Part shown: positions 1 through 7,949 of the stretch, in pieces
How the letters are laid out: every line of letters starts with the position of its first letter
How positions within the stretch are numbered: position 1 is the first letter of the stretch
Source: Micavibrio sp. UBA1850
GTDB taxonomy: Bacteria > Pseudomonadota > Alphaproteobacteria > Micavibrionales > Micavibrionaceae
DNA: 18,646 nucleotides
Reading direction: 5' to 3'
Assembly: GCA_002338525.1 (NCBI GenBank)
Contig: DDIM01000008.1
Coordinates: 1-18,646, forward strand
Program-made: the position numbers and the translations under genes
Notes under the pieces: model-generated
Told to the model about the DNA's origin: nothing
Database searches by the model: none
The model's input: only the letters and a program-made list of their open reading frames with translations

Positions 1-230
1 AATTATATATGCCCAAAACTTAGTATATCTTTCTGTTACTTGCATTATCTCACAAAAACCTAACCTCAGGATACTAAAAATTAGTTAATTTTATGTAACT
101 TTTTAGAAATAATTAAGAAACATAGCTGTAAACACCCAGATGACGTAGTACTTTAGATAAAAGGCCTTTACATGGCACCATAATACAAAAAATATTTTTC
201 AAAAGAGTATGTTTATGAAATTATGCCTTA

Positions 231-749
231 ATGAAAAAGACACAAACATCAAAATCACCTCCCGCTTATGCTGGTACCCACTATATGACACCGCAAGGGT
301 ATGCCGTTTTGGAAAAAGAGCTTTATCATCTTTTACACGAGGAACGCCCCAAAATTGTTGAGGTCGTCTCATGGGCGGCCGGAAACGGCGATCGTTCTGA
401 AAATGGTGATTATATCTATAATAAAAAACGCTTAAGAGAGATTGATCGGCGCGTACGCTATCTTACCAAAAAGTTAGAAAACACGAAAGTCGTTGATCCC
501 CGACAACAACAGCATTTGGATCGCGTTTTCTTTGGTGCCAAAGTAACCTATATCAAGGAAAACGATGAAGAAGTAACCGTTATGCTTGTGGGTGATGACG
601 AGGCGGATTTTACTAAAGGAAAGATTAACTGGCTGTCTCCAGTTGGCAAAGCATTACTAAAAGCCGAGGAAGGTGATGTTGTTAAAGTGCGTCTTGACAC
701 TGGCATCGAAGACATTGAAGTCCTTGAGATTTCTTACCCCATTATTTAG
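231..749 (+). CDS. greB: Transcription elongation factor GreB
   Basis: GreB rescues backtracked RNA polymerase by inserting a coiled coil into the secondary channel and stimulating cleavage of the transcript 3' end. The 172-aa protein has the Gre layout: an N-terminal coiled coil (about residues 20-95) with the tip motif GDRSENGDY, whose D54 and E57 are the expected acidic catalytic residues, then the basic NKKRLREIDRRVRYL stretch typical of GreB rather than GreA, and a C-terminal FKBP-like domain. It is about 14 residues longer at the N-terminus than E. coli GreB, and the chosen ATG has no clear Shine-Dalgarno, so the true start could be the Met at residue 19. It stands alone ahead of a 117-bp gap. 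Family assignment is very secure. Confidence 0.96.
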   Translation: MKKTQTSKSPPAYAGTHYMTPQGYAVLEKELYHLLHEERPKIVEVVSWAAGNGDRSENGDYIYNKKRLREIDRRVRYLTKKLENTKVVDPRQQQHLDRVFFGAKVTYIKENDEEVTVMLVGDDEADFTKGKINWLSPVGKALLKAEEGDVVKVRLDTGIEDIEVLEISYPII

Positions 750-866
750 CACTCAACAAAAATCATACCTCTTCTTTGGCATAGCAAGACAAGATATGCT
801 GTTTGCGCAACCGTTGGAAATGTGGTTTGTATTAAACAAGCAAGAGGATGACAAAAAGGATGCCCC

Positions 867-1601
867 ATGAAAAAAACAGCTAAATTATATCGTATGGTTA
901 CAGATAAACACATTTGTCCGTTCGGGATCAAATCAAAAGACCTGCTTGAGCGCCAAGGATATAAGGTTGAAGATCACCACCTCAAAACTCGTGAAGAAAC
1001 GGATGCGTTTAAGGAAGAACACGGCGTAAAAACTACGCCGCAAACATTTATTGATGGCGCGCGTATCGGCGGTTATGATGACCTTGTGGCCCATTTGGGT
1101 GTCAGGACAATGAAGCAAACCGGCACGACATATCAGCCGATTATTGCTATTTTCGCCTCAACGTTTGTTATGGCATTGGCTGTCAATTGGGCCATGGCAG
1201 GCGTTATTGTTCCAAGCCTCACATTTAAAATATTTATAGCCCTTAGTATGTGCGTCTTAGCCATCCAAAAGTTACGCGACCTATATTCATTTTCTAATCA
1301 ATTTATCACGTATGATTTGTTGGCCATGCGTTGGGTTCGGTACGCATACATATATCCTTTTGTCGAGTTACTTGCCGGTGCGTGCATGATTGCACACGTC
1401 TTTACAACAAGTGCGGCTCTGGCGGCTTTGTTTATTGGAACGTTAGGGGCCGTATCCGTTTTCAAGGCTGTGTATATTGATAAACGCGCGCTTAAATGTG
1501 CATGCGTGGGGGGAGACAGTAACGTTCCACTAGGGTTTGTATCGCTAACTGAAAATATAATGATGATCGTAATGGGTCTTTGGATGCTTTTAGCATATTA
1601 G
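867..1601 (+). CDS. Glutaredoxin domain fused to MauE-like membrane domain
   Basis: The 244-aa protein joins a glutaredoxin-like thioredoxin fold (residues 5-80) to a four-helix MauE/DoxX-type membrane domain (about 90-243). The redox site reads CPFG (C17-G20) instead of the dithiol CPYC, so it is a one-cysteine site; the cis-proline (TTPQTF, P58) and the glutathione-site GGYDDL segment are present. The membrane part carries a CAC motif at 211-213 and the PLGFVSLTEN segment near the last helix, as in MauE-like proteins that handle disulphide reducing power across the membrane. A good ribosome site (AAGGA) precedes the ATG. The APC permease gene starts 12 bp downstream, suggesting co-transcription. 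A role in thiol-disulphide exchange is inferred; the substrate is unknown. Confidence 0.85.
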   Translation: MKKTAKLYRMVTDKHICPFGIKSKDLLERQGYKVEDHHLKTREETDAFKEEHGVKTTPQTFIDGARIGGYDDLVAHLGVRTMKQTGTTYQPIIAIFASTFVMALAVNWAMAGVIVPSLTFKIFIALSMCVLAIQKLRDLYSFSNQFITYDLLAMRWVRYAYIYPFVELLAGACMIAHVFTTSAALAALFIGTLGAVSVFKAVYIDKRALKCACVGGDSNVPLGFVSLTENIMMIVMGLWMLLAY

Positions 1602-1613
1602 AAAGTTATTCTT

Positions 1614-2885
1614 ATGAGCAATAGTGATGTACAAAGCGGTTCAATTGGCTACATAAAGGCGTGGGCGCTTGCTGCTGGCGGAATGGTTGGTGGCGGTATC
1701 TACGTATCTTTAAGCGTTGTTATCGAGGCTGCTGGGCAATATGCATGGCTTAGTTTTCTAATTGCAGGGATTGCCGCGGTGCTTTCGGCATACTCTTATG
1801 CAGCGCTTACAAACAAATACGCAAAAAGTGGCGGTGTCTTCGATTTCTTAGAAGAAATTAACCACAAAAACATGGGGGGTATTATTTCTTGGTTACTCGC
1901 CCTTGGTTATACGTTGACCATATCTGTGTACGCGTACGCCTTTGGTAATTACCTTTCTTATGCATTTGGCATGGGGGATATTGCGACAGAGGTTTTCGTT
2001 ATTTGCATTTTAACCTCTATGGCTGTGCTTAACCTTGCAGGTGCGTCAAAACTTACCGCCGTAGAAGTTGCGATTGTAAGTGCTAACTTAATTATATTGC
2101 TTGTACTTGGTATCGCAGGACTTCTTGATTGGCAACCAGAACAATTGTCGGCAGGAATTGAGACACGTACGATCAATGCCTCCCTGTTTGGGGCCGCTGC
2201 TATATTTGTTGCTTATGAAGGGTTTCAGCTTTTAACGTACGAGTATGAGGATTTAAAAAGCCCTAAAAAATGGTTCACAACAGTTTTAACCAGCGCTGCT
2301 TGCTTTGTGGTTTTGTGCTATATTATTGTAACATTAGGCGCCACCATGATTGCCGGAGCGCACGGCATTGTTGCGCATGACGGTGTGTCTTTAAGTTTTG
2401 CCGCCCAACAAAAGTTTGGCTTTATCGGACTTGTTTGTATGAGCCTTGCTGCGGCTTTTGCGACATCCGCGGCAATTAACTCAACCCTATTTTCAACAGC
2501 AAAACTAATGAAACGCATCGCGCGCGAACATGAATTGCCACAGTGGTTTAATCAAACGAACAAAAATGACATCCCTTCAAACGCCATCATTCTCATTGCC
2601 TTTGTGGCAGGTTCGTTTGCGATGTTAGGCTCGCTTTCGAATTTGGTCGAAGCAGCCAGCCTTGTCTTTATCACTGTGTTCATCATCGTCAACAGCCTGT
2701 GCTATATCAAGTTAGGCCATGTCATGCGCTACATGGGTTTGGCAGGCGCGCTTTTGTCTTTTGCTATTATGGGGTTTTTGATCGTTCGCCTATCGAACAA
2801 TACGCCGATGTCTCTTTTGATGATTGTCGGCGCGGTCATTGCCATTACAGTTGCACATGTTTATTTTCGTAAAAGCAAAAAATAA
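1614..2885 (+). CDS. APC-family amino acid/polyamine permease
   Basis: The 423-aa protein is almost wholly hydrophobic with about 12 predicted membrane helices and has the first-helix signature of the amino acid-polyamine-organocation superfamily (GGMVGGGIYV near residues 22-31), where the unwound glycine-rich segment binds the substrate amino or carboxyl group. A helix-6 region with FVAYEGFQLLTYEYED (about 198-213) also fits APC transporters. It should be a secondary amino acid or polyamine transporter in the inner membrane; the substrate cannot be read from the sequence. It starts 12 bp after the glutaredoxin-MauE gene with only a weak ribosome site, so it is probably the second gene of that operon. 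Confidence 0.9.
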   Translation: MSNSDVQSGSIGYIKAWALAAGGMVGGGIYVSLSVVIEAAGQYAWLSFLIAGIAAVLSAYSYAALTNKYAKSGGVFDFLEEINHKNMGGIISWLLALGYTLTISVYAYAFGNYLSYAFGMGDIATEVFVICILTSMAVLNLAGASKLTAVEVAIVSANLIILLVLGIAGLLDWQPEQLSAGIETRTINASLFGAAAIFVAYEGFQLLTYEYEDLKSPKKWFTTVLTSAACFVVLCYIIVTLGATMIAGAHGIVAHDGVSLSFAAQQKFGFIGLVCMSLAAAFATSAAINSTLFSTAKLMKRIAREHELPQWFNQTNKNDIPSNAIILIAFVAGSFAMLGSLSNLVEAASLVFITVFIIVNSLCYIKLGHVMRYMGLAGALLSFAIMGFLIVRLSNNTPMSLLMIVGAVIAITVAHVYFRKSKK

Positions 2886-2961
2886 TAGCGTTAATAAACC
2901 TTAGTAATGTATGAGGCTCGGCCACACACTCCTTTTTAAGTGATTAAGCCCTGTATGCATT

Positions 2962-2977
2962 AATATTTATAAATATT
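2962..2977. promoter_or_regulatory. AT-only 16-bp palindrome upstream of methyltransferase-like gene
   Basis: AATATTTATAAATATT is a perfect palindrome about 90 bp before the start of the methyltransferase-like gene. It could be a repressor operator or part of an AT-rich promoter region. No convincing -35/-10 pair is seen nearby (TTGCAC at 2983 lacks a good -10 at normal spacing). The site may be chance in AT-rich DNA. Confidence 0.25.
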
Positions 2978-3063
2978 GTAATTTGCACGCCTCAATTATA
3001 CAATAAGTGTATATCTAACTCCTGCGCGTATCATACTCAACAAAGCTGAAATAGGCCCATCCT

Positions 3064-3840
3064 ATGAGATTAACCGAATTTGGGGACCTTAACTGGGTTC
3101 CACATATCTACCATTATTATTTAAGAATTTATTCGCTTTTCTTTATTCGTTTTATTGGATACGACAAAATGTGGGCCAAACAGGCAGAGATATTCCTGAA
3201 ACGGGTCAACGCAAAGTCGGTTATTGAATATGGATCTGGTAGTGGTGAGCCCCTGCTTAGAACGGTTTCTAAAATAAAAAGCCCTGCATTAAAAAGCCTT
3301 AATTACACAATGAGCGACCTCAGGCCATTGCCTGAATTTGTTGATAAGGTTAACAATCATCTCCCTGAAAACTTCTCATACATTAAAGAGCCCGTTGACG
3401 CTAGTACGCATCGCCCACAAAAAGGGCAAGCCGTTGTTTTTATTAACTCCTTCCATCACTTACCGCCCGAGACAGCCAAACGAGTGATTAAAAACAATTT
3501 GGAAAACGGTAATGAAATGCTCATTCTTGAATATGTCCGAAACAGTTTTTTGGCACATATATCAATGATTTTTGGGCCATTAATCGTCATGCTCACTGTA
3601 CCCTTTGTTGTCAAACTCAGACATTTACCGATTGCTGTTTTATTTACTTATCTAATCCCTATATTCCCGCTTATGCTTTTATGGGATGGATTGGTATCGG
3701 GTTTAAGCGCGTATAACGAAAAATTCTTTCGCACTGCCATTGAAGACCTGAATTGTCACGCAGAGGTGTCCACGAATATTGAACGCTCTCTCCTATACCC
3801 TTCAGGGACAGTCACAACCAGCATCACCTTAAAAGGGTGA
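3064..3840 (+). CDS. Membrane-associated class I methyltransferase-like protein
   Basis: The 258-aa protein has a class I SAM-methyltransferase-like N-terminal part: motif I VIEYGSGSGEPLL (about residues 53-65), an acidic MSDLRPL segment near 83-89 where motif II falls, and SFHHLPP (129-135) where such enzymes have the post-motif II loop. After residue 150 it departs from the usual fold: two hydrophobic segments (about 163-185 and 188-208) look like a membrane hairpin, followed by a short polar tail. It may methylate a lipid-like or membrane substrate; this is inference. The last 335 bp of the gene recur, about 95 percent identical, at 6165-6499. The start has only a weak ribosome site. Confidence 0.65.
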   Translation: MRLTEFGDLNWVPHIYHYYLRIYSLFFIRFIGYDKMWAKQAEIFLKRVNAKSVIEYGSGSGEPLLRTVSKIKSPALKSLNYTMSDLRPLPEFVDKVNNHLPENFSYIKEPVDASTHRPQKGQAVVFINSFHHLPPETAKRVIKNNLENGNEMLILEYVRNSFLAHISMIFGPLIVMLTVPFVVKLRHLPIAVLFTYLIPIFPLMLLWDGLVSGLSAYNEKFFRTAIEDLNCHAEVSTNIERSLLYPSGTVTTSITLKG

Positions 3841-3845
3841 TTTAG
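3511..3845. repeat. 335-bp direct repeat, copy 1 (3' end of methyltransferase-like gene)
   Basis: This segment is repeated in the same orientation at 6165-6499, offset 2654 bp, with about 16 mismatches by eye and no indels. It covers codon 150 to the stop plus five bases beyond (TTTAG). The two copies bracket the 702-aa exported protein gene, as expected if DNA carrying the 3' end of a related methyltransferase gene had entered by a single crossover. Confidence 0.9.
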
Positions 3846-3942
3846 CTTACAATCTTTGGCTCAAGCATTTTATTACAGGCATACATAACTATTAATAAGA
3901 GGCCGTGTAACCTACAACAAATACTGCTAAGTTGGTTCTAGT

Positions 3943-6051
3943 TCAAATATCAAGCCGTATGTATAATGATAAGCATTTATCTTCAGATATTTTCCTATAC
4001 AAAAGCGTATCATCACCTTTCTCCAGACACTCTTTACGCCCTGAAGCAATAACAGTCCCAGTTAATGGGTTCCCATTATCAATTTTTTTGTCAAGCCACT
4101 CAGCTTGCTGTGATGTTAGCAAATGACCATCTCCATCGCTTAAATCACCACTCACATCATTAGTTAATATCAAATAGTGTCCCTTTCTAGGCTGTGCGCC
4201 TTCAAATACATGAGGCATGTCACTTTCTCCATCATAGGAAAACACTTGAAAACCGCCACCAATTGGTGAAGGTAAAAAAGCCTCCCCCCATTTGATAATT
4301 GTGCTATCAGAATTATAGTCAGTTGTTTTTATATAGCGTGCTTTTGAAAGGTGAACCCAAAATAGATGTCTTTCATCTTTAAACAAAGTCATTTTATTGA
4401 ATTTGGAATTTCCAATTTGTCCATCACCATCACCAAAACCACACTTACTACAGTTTGGTATTCTTATCTTTGGATTGGGCATATCACCAGGCACTACATT
4501 ATACGCGTCCCGAAATGAAATTGCCGCGTTCTCTATAGATTTTATTGCCTCTAGCGTTTTTTGCAATCTCTGAGCATTTGTTCCGTTTATACTCACTTTA
4601 TCGCTAACGGTTATAGCCTTAAGATCTTGCTCTAAAGCGTTACTTTCATGATAAGAAATTTTACCATCTTTGTTTTTATCAACGGTTACGAAAGCCCTCA
4701 TTGCCCCAGCTTTCCCCTCGTTTCTTGTTGCGCGCCCCTCTTTGTTAAGACGTTCAAGGTATTTATCAAGTGTTACATGATCGTTTAAACCCCTTACTAA
4801 GAACGAAGGTATATCTTTGTAGCTATCATATGCTTTATATTTTAAAAGCTCTTTTTTTGTTTTCTGTTTGGATCGTTTTTCAGCTTTAATTTTCTCCCAA
4901 GGGTCTTGTTGCGCTTGACGAAAAACATAAGGCGCAATGCCATTAAGAATACGAATAGGCGGCTCAGCTTTACGTAGCGCTTGCTTGATATCCTTTTTTT
5001 GCATGGTCTCAATCCACGCTAGCTTATCATCTATTTTCCACTCAAGAGGATCATTCGTCATCTCAATTGTAATGTTTTTCAGTTTAACACCTTCACCGAA
5101 AATTTCTTCGAAGCGATCAACCTCAATTTGTTTCATATCACTAACACCGCCACGTTTTCTACTGTAAACTAGCTCAATACTCTGGGGTTCACTTATGTCA
5201 CGAAAACGTACAAATTTAGGATATAGCCATGGAGGCACTTCATCTTTTACACCTTTAAGATTATGATAATGCTCTAAAACTTCCTTATATCTTGAATGGT
5301 CATAAATTCGTGGAACCATTGGAAAAACATTTAGTATTAATGATTTAAATCTATTTCTAGCATTTGCTGGGTCTGGCATTATAGCAAATACAATCCCTCG
5401 TTCTTCTAAATCAATATAAACTGCTTCCCCTCTTGCTATTCCTTGATTAGAGCCCACATAAATATTATCATCTGCAGGCGGGAAGTTTATTTCCCGTACT
5501 GTTGATCCTGACTTAATACCTTCAGGCGTTTCGATGTTTATTTTTAAACGATATCTCCAAGCATAATTATTATTCCAAGAAAATACTTTTTCTGTATTGA
5601 AAATAGCATTTAGACCATCATGCCATAAAATGGCTTCATTCTTTTTAGCATCAGGGCCAAGCTTTTCGTACTTATCTTGCATGGCTTTTAATCTTTTTTT
5701 AGCCTCTTCTTGCCTTTTACGTTCTGCTTCCCTTGCCGCGATCTTTTCATCCTGAAGTTTTTGGATAGCGCTTTGATATTCAAGTGACTGTTTATTCTGA
5801 TTTATAATTTCCTGCCAATGTGCCTTTCTCTTTATAAAATCTTCACGTCGTGACAAATTTGATGATTTATAAAAATCTAAAAGTTTAACTTGCGCATCAA
5901 TATCTCCTTTTTCTGCTGCTTTTTCTAGGTTTTGGAGATTCCACAACTCTTTATTCTGGGAGTCAGCATAGCTAGTAGAGTATAAGGAAGTCCACTCACC
6001 AAAGATCACAATCAAGGTTAACAGAACAAAATTGTATAATTTTTTTTGCAT
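3943..6051 (-). CDS. Exported mosaic protein: coiled coil, EF-hand, pilin-like C-terminal domain
   Basis: I do not recognise the whole 702-aa protein, but several parts can be read. A signal peptide covers about residues 1-30 (positive start, hydrophobic 8-18, likely cut after SYA). Residues 40-62 look like one Sel1-type helical repeat. A charged coiled coil spans about 95-130. Residues 165-225 contain a beta-rich domain (IETPEGIKSGSTVREI then RGEAVYIDLEERGIVFAI) of a kind I recall from alphaproteobacterial hypothetical proteins. A perfect EF-hand loop lies at 458-469 (D458, N460, D462, G463, I465, E469). Residues 503-702 resemble the globular head of type IV pilin-like proteins (FRDAYNVVPGDMPNP, GDGDGQIG, WVHLSKARYI, NPLTGTV) but lack the pilin N-terminal helix. 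It is likely periplasmic or surface-located and calcium-binding. The gene lies on the minus strand between two copies of a methyltransferase 3' end. Confidence 0.7.
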   Translation of the reverse strand: MQKKLYNFVLLTLIVIFGEWTSLYSTSYADSQNKELWNLQNLEKAAEKGDIDAQVKLLDFYKSSNLSRREDFIKRKAHWQEIINQNKQSLEYQSAIQKLQDEKIAAREAERKRQEEAKKRLKAMQDKYEKLGPDAKKNEAILWHDGLNAIFNTEKVFSWNNNYAWRYRLKINIETPEGIKSGSTVREINFPPADDNIYVGSNQGIARGEAVYIDLEERGIVFAIMPDPANARNRFKSLILNVFPMVPRIYDHSRYKEVLEHYHNLKGVKDEVPPWLYPKFVRFRDISEPQSIELVYSRKRGGVSDMKQIEVDRFEEIFGEGVKLKNITIEMTNDPLEWKIDDKLAWIETMQKKDIKQALRKAEPPIRILNGIAPYVFRQAQQDPWEKIKAEKRSKQKTKKELLKYKAYDSYKDIPSFLVRGLNDHVTLDKYLERLNKEGRATRNEGKAGAMRAFVTVDKNKDGKISYHESNALEQDLKAITVSDKVSINGTNAQRLQKTLEAIKSIENAAISFRDAYNVVPGDMPNPKIRIPNCSKCGFGDGDGQIGNSKFNKMTLFKDERHLFWVHLSKARYIKTTDYNSDSTIIKWGEAFLPSPIGGGFQVFSYDGESDMPHVFEGAQPRKGHYLILTNDVSGDLSDGDGHLLTSQQAEWLDKKIDNGNPLTGTVIASGRKECLEKGDDTLLYRKISEDKCLSLYIRLDI

Positions 6052-6075
6052 TTTTCTGCCGATTTTCTTTTTCTC

Positions 6076-6097
6076 ACTATCTCACTATATAGATAGT
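6076..6097 (-). promoter_or_regulatory. Inverted repeat upstream of the 702-aa gene
   Basis: ACTATC and GATAGT form a perfect 6-bp inverted repeat with a 10-bp spacer, 25 bp before the start codon of the minus-strand 702-aa gene; the direct repeat CTCACTAT also occurs twice here. It could be an operator or a 5'-UTR hairpin. No strong promoter is evident in the surrounding AT-rich DNA. Confidence 0.25.
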
Positions 6098-6164
6098 TTT
6101 TGTATTCAACACATTCGATCAAATAGAGTATATCCATCTGATTAAAATTAATATAATAAACAAT

Positions 6165-6499
6165 AATGAAATGCTCATTCTTGAATATGTCCGAAACAGT
6201 TTTTTAGCACATATATCAATGATTTTTGGGCCATTAATTGTCATGCTCACTGTACCCTTTGTTGTCAAACTCAGACATTTACCGGTTGCGATTTTATTTA
6301 CTTATCTTATCCCTATATTTCCGCTTATGCTTTTATGGGATGGATTGGTATCGGGGTTAAGCGCGTATAACGAAAAATTCTTTCGCAATGCCATTGAAGA
6401 CCTGAATTGTCACGCAGAAGTGTCTACCAACATTGAACGCTCCCTCCTATACCCTTCGGGAACAGTCACAACCAGCATCACATTAAAAGGGTGATTTAG
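6165..6499. repeat. 335-bp direct repeat, copy 2 (remnant)
   Basis: This is the second copy of the segment at 3511-3845. Homology begins just before an in-frame ATG at 6171 and stops at TTTAG, after the stop codon. The final bases overlap the stop codon of the convergent 107-aa gene. Confidence 0.9.
6171..6494 (+). pseudogene. 5'-truncated methyltransferase-like gene fragment
   Basis: The 107 codons correspond to the C-terminal 107 residues of the methyltransferase-like protein at 3064-3840, including both hydrophobic segments. Only three residues differ (two I/V swaps and one T/N) although about 16 bases do, so the two copies diverged under protein-level selection before this one lost its 5' part. 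There is no SAM-binding domain and no ribosome site of note. It is best read as a remnant; a translated membrane hairpin peptide cannot be excluded. Confidence 0.75.
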
Positions 6500-6819
6500 G
6501 CGATTTTTTTCTCAGGTGTAGACTTATAATCTATTGGTGTCTTTTTTAAAGCTGTACGATTGAGCATATGACACATGACCCTTATGTAAGGGTTACCGTG
6601 GTCTATTTTTGAACTGTCATTAAATAATTCGAAAAGATCTTGCTTTGTTGGATTGACATTTTCCAGTTGCGCCCATGCATTTTTGACGGTCTCTCCTAAA
6701 ACCGCGTTATCGTAGGTAGCGCTTAAAGCCAAACTCCTACCATATGCAACTTTGTAGCTAGCAATCTTACCAATAGTAACCATTTGCTGGTCATCGCGTT
6801 TAGTTAACGGATCTATCAT
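6496..6819 (-). CDS. Hypothetical protein, 107 aa
   Basis: I do not recognise the family. The protein is soluble and mostly helical, with no signal peptide or membrane segment, and has a basic C-terminus (LNRTALKKTPIDYKSTPEKK). A ribosome site (GAGG, 8 bases before the ATG) supports the start. Its stop codon overlaps the end of the duplicated methyltransferase fragment, placing it at the right border of the rearranged segment. It lies 119 bp downstream of the LysR gene in the same direction, and could be transcribed with it. Confidence 0.6.
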   Translation of the reverse strand: MIDPLTKRDDQQMVTIGKIASYKVAYGRSLALSATYDNAVLGETVKNAWAQLENVNPTKQDLFELFNDSSKIDHGNPYIRVMCHMLNRTALKKTPIDYKSTPEKKIA

Positions 6820-6938
6820 ATTCTAATCCTCACTATTTGGAAACATACTACATCGATACGTCAATATGTCAATGTGAAATGCGAAGAGAAGTTGGCGTAC
6901 ATATAACGCTCGCGAAATAGTGGTCGCTAATTGGCCTC

Positions 6939-7823
6939 TTATTTTAAAGCCTCAATAACATTCTGGATTATTATATCATAACGGGCGGGCAGCTTTTTTT
7001 GTTGTGTTGTCACCATATACAAATCCTCTTTCACCATAACTTTTGGCTCTACAACATGTATTGTCTCCTGTTTATGAAACCCCATAGACGCACTTTTGGG
7101 CAGGACAGTAAAGCCAAGCCCATTCGAGACTGGTAGCAATATTTGACTGAGCTGGTTTACGTATCCCGATATGGGAACCTCACTAACATTTAAATTTTCA
7201 ATGCCTAAGCCGGACTGTACAAAATATATTGAGGCATAATGATAGGCGTCAGGGTGGTTAATTAGCCCAAGCTTGTTCAAACCAGAACGCCAATCCTTGA
7301 TTGAGCTTGACGTTTTAGGAACGATTAAACAAAGCTCATCATTCCCAAGGTGGGTAAATTTCAAGCCTGAGCCTTGTTGCGTTTCTGTAACAATACCCAA
7401 ATCAATTTCACCTGCGCGAACATCATTGCGAATTTTGTTATTAGGTGCTGACTCGAGATAGGTCACCAGATTAGGATGGCTTTTTTGCAATGATAATATT
7501 CTTGGGTAAATACGTTGCGCCAGCGAACCTGAGCATGATATTTTACACACACCATCGTAGGGCGCATCGAACCCCATTTGTTCGCTTAATAACGCTTCTT
7601 GCTTGTCTAAATGTACGGCATGTTCATAGGCCATACGGCCCTGCTCGGTCAGTTCAAACTCTCTTTTTTGTCTTATTATCAGAGCATAGCCCAAATACTC
7701 TTCTAATTTTTTTATGTGCTGGCTAACGCCAGGTTGCGTCATGTGCAATCGCTTTGCCGTTTGCGTGAAATGTCCTGTTTCAACAAGCGTACGAAAGGTA
7801 GAAAGCCAACTTCTATTTATCAC
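6939..7823 (-). CDS. LysR-family transcriptional regulator
   Basis: The protein has the LysR architecture: an N-terminal winged HTH (SWLSTFRTLVETGHFTQTAK, then LHMTQPGVSQHIKKLEEYLG) and a C-terminal periplasmic-binding-protein-like effector domain. I chose the GTG at 7823, giving 294 aa, the usual family length, with the HTH starting within a few residues; AGGG lies about 10 bases upstream. An in-frame ATG at 7913 would add 30 hydrophobic, AT-encoded residues unlike any LysR N-terminus and would run almost to the divergent gene. It is divergent from the VOC enzyme gene at 7950, the classic arrangement in which the regulator controls its neighbour and itself. The effector is unknown. Confidence 0.9.
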   Translation of the reverse strand: MINRSWLSTFRTLVETGHFTQTAKRLHMTQPGVSQHIKKLEEYLGYALIIRQKREFELTEQGRMAYEHAVHLDKQEALLSEQMGFDAPYDGVCKISCSGSLAQRIYPRILSLQKSHPNLVTYLESAPNNKIRNDVRAGEIDLGIVTETQQGSGLKFTHLGNDELCLIVPKTSSSIKDWRSGLNKLGLINHPDAYHYASIYFVQSGLGIENLNVSEVPISGYVNQLSQILLPVSNGLGFTVLPKSASMGFHKQETIHVVEPKVMVKEDLYMVTTQQKKLPARYDIIIQNVIEALK

Positions 7824-7875
7824 TACACAAAAACCCTTATAATTTATATTTATAAAAACTATAATAAACCATAAT

Positions 7876-7904
7876 TTTATATTTTCAAAATTCACGTCTA
7901 ATAT
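7876..7904 (+). promoter_or_regulatory. Candidate promoter for the VOC enzyme gene
   Basis: TTTATA (7876-7881), a 17-bp spacer and TAATAT (7899-7904) form a weak -35/good -10 pair in the divergent LysR/VOC intergenic region, placing a transcription start near 7911. The weak -35 is typical of activator-dependent promoters. The region is very AT-rich, so chance matches are possible. Confidence 0.35.
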
Positions 7905-7915
7905 ATTAAGCATGA

Positions 7916-7930
7916 GTTAAATAATTTAAC
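7916..7930. promoter_or_regulatory. Inverted repeat GTTAAA-TAA-TTTAAC, candidate operator
   Basis: This is a perfect 6-bp inverted repeat with a 3-bp spacer, 19 bp before the VOC gene start and just after the predicted transcription start. It is a candidate binding site for the divergent LysR protein or another repressor. A strong ribosome site, AGGAGA, lies between it and the ATG at 7950. Confidence 0.35.
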
Positions 7931-7949
7931 GTGAAAAGGAGATATATAA

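Noticed and set aside
673..870. Open frame overlapping the 3' end of greB
   Set aside because: It begins within greB in another frame, has no ribosome site or domain, and overlaps the next gene's start.
4937..5167. Open frame on the + strand opposite the 702-aa gene
   Set aside because: It lies wholly antisense to a well supported coding region and shows no recognisable protein features; the same holds for antisense frames at 9981-10301, 11479-11832, 15480-15713 and 16835-17047.
7824..7913. Upstream ATG for the LysR regulator
   Set aside because: It adds 30 unusual residues before the HTH and leaves only 36 bp to the divergent gene; the GTG at 7823 gives normal family length.
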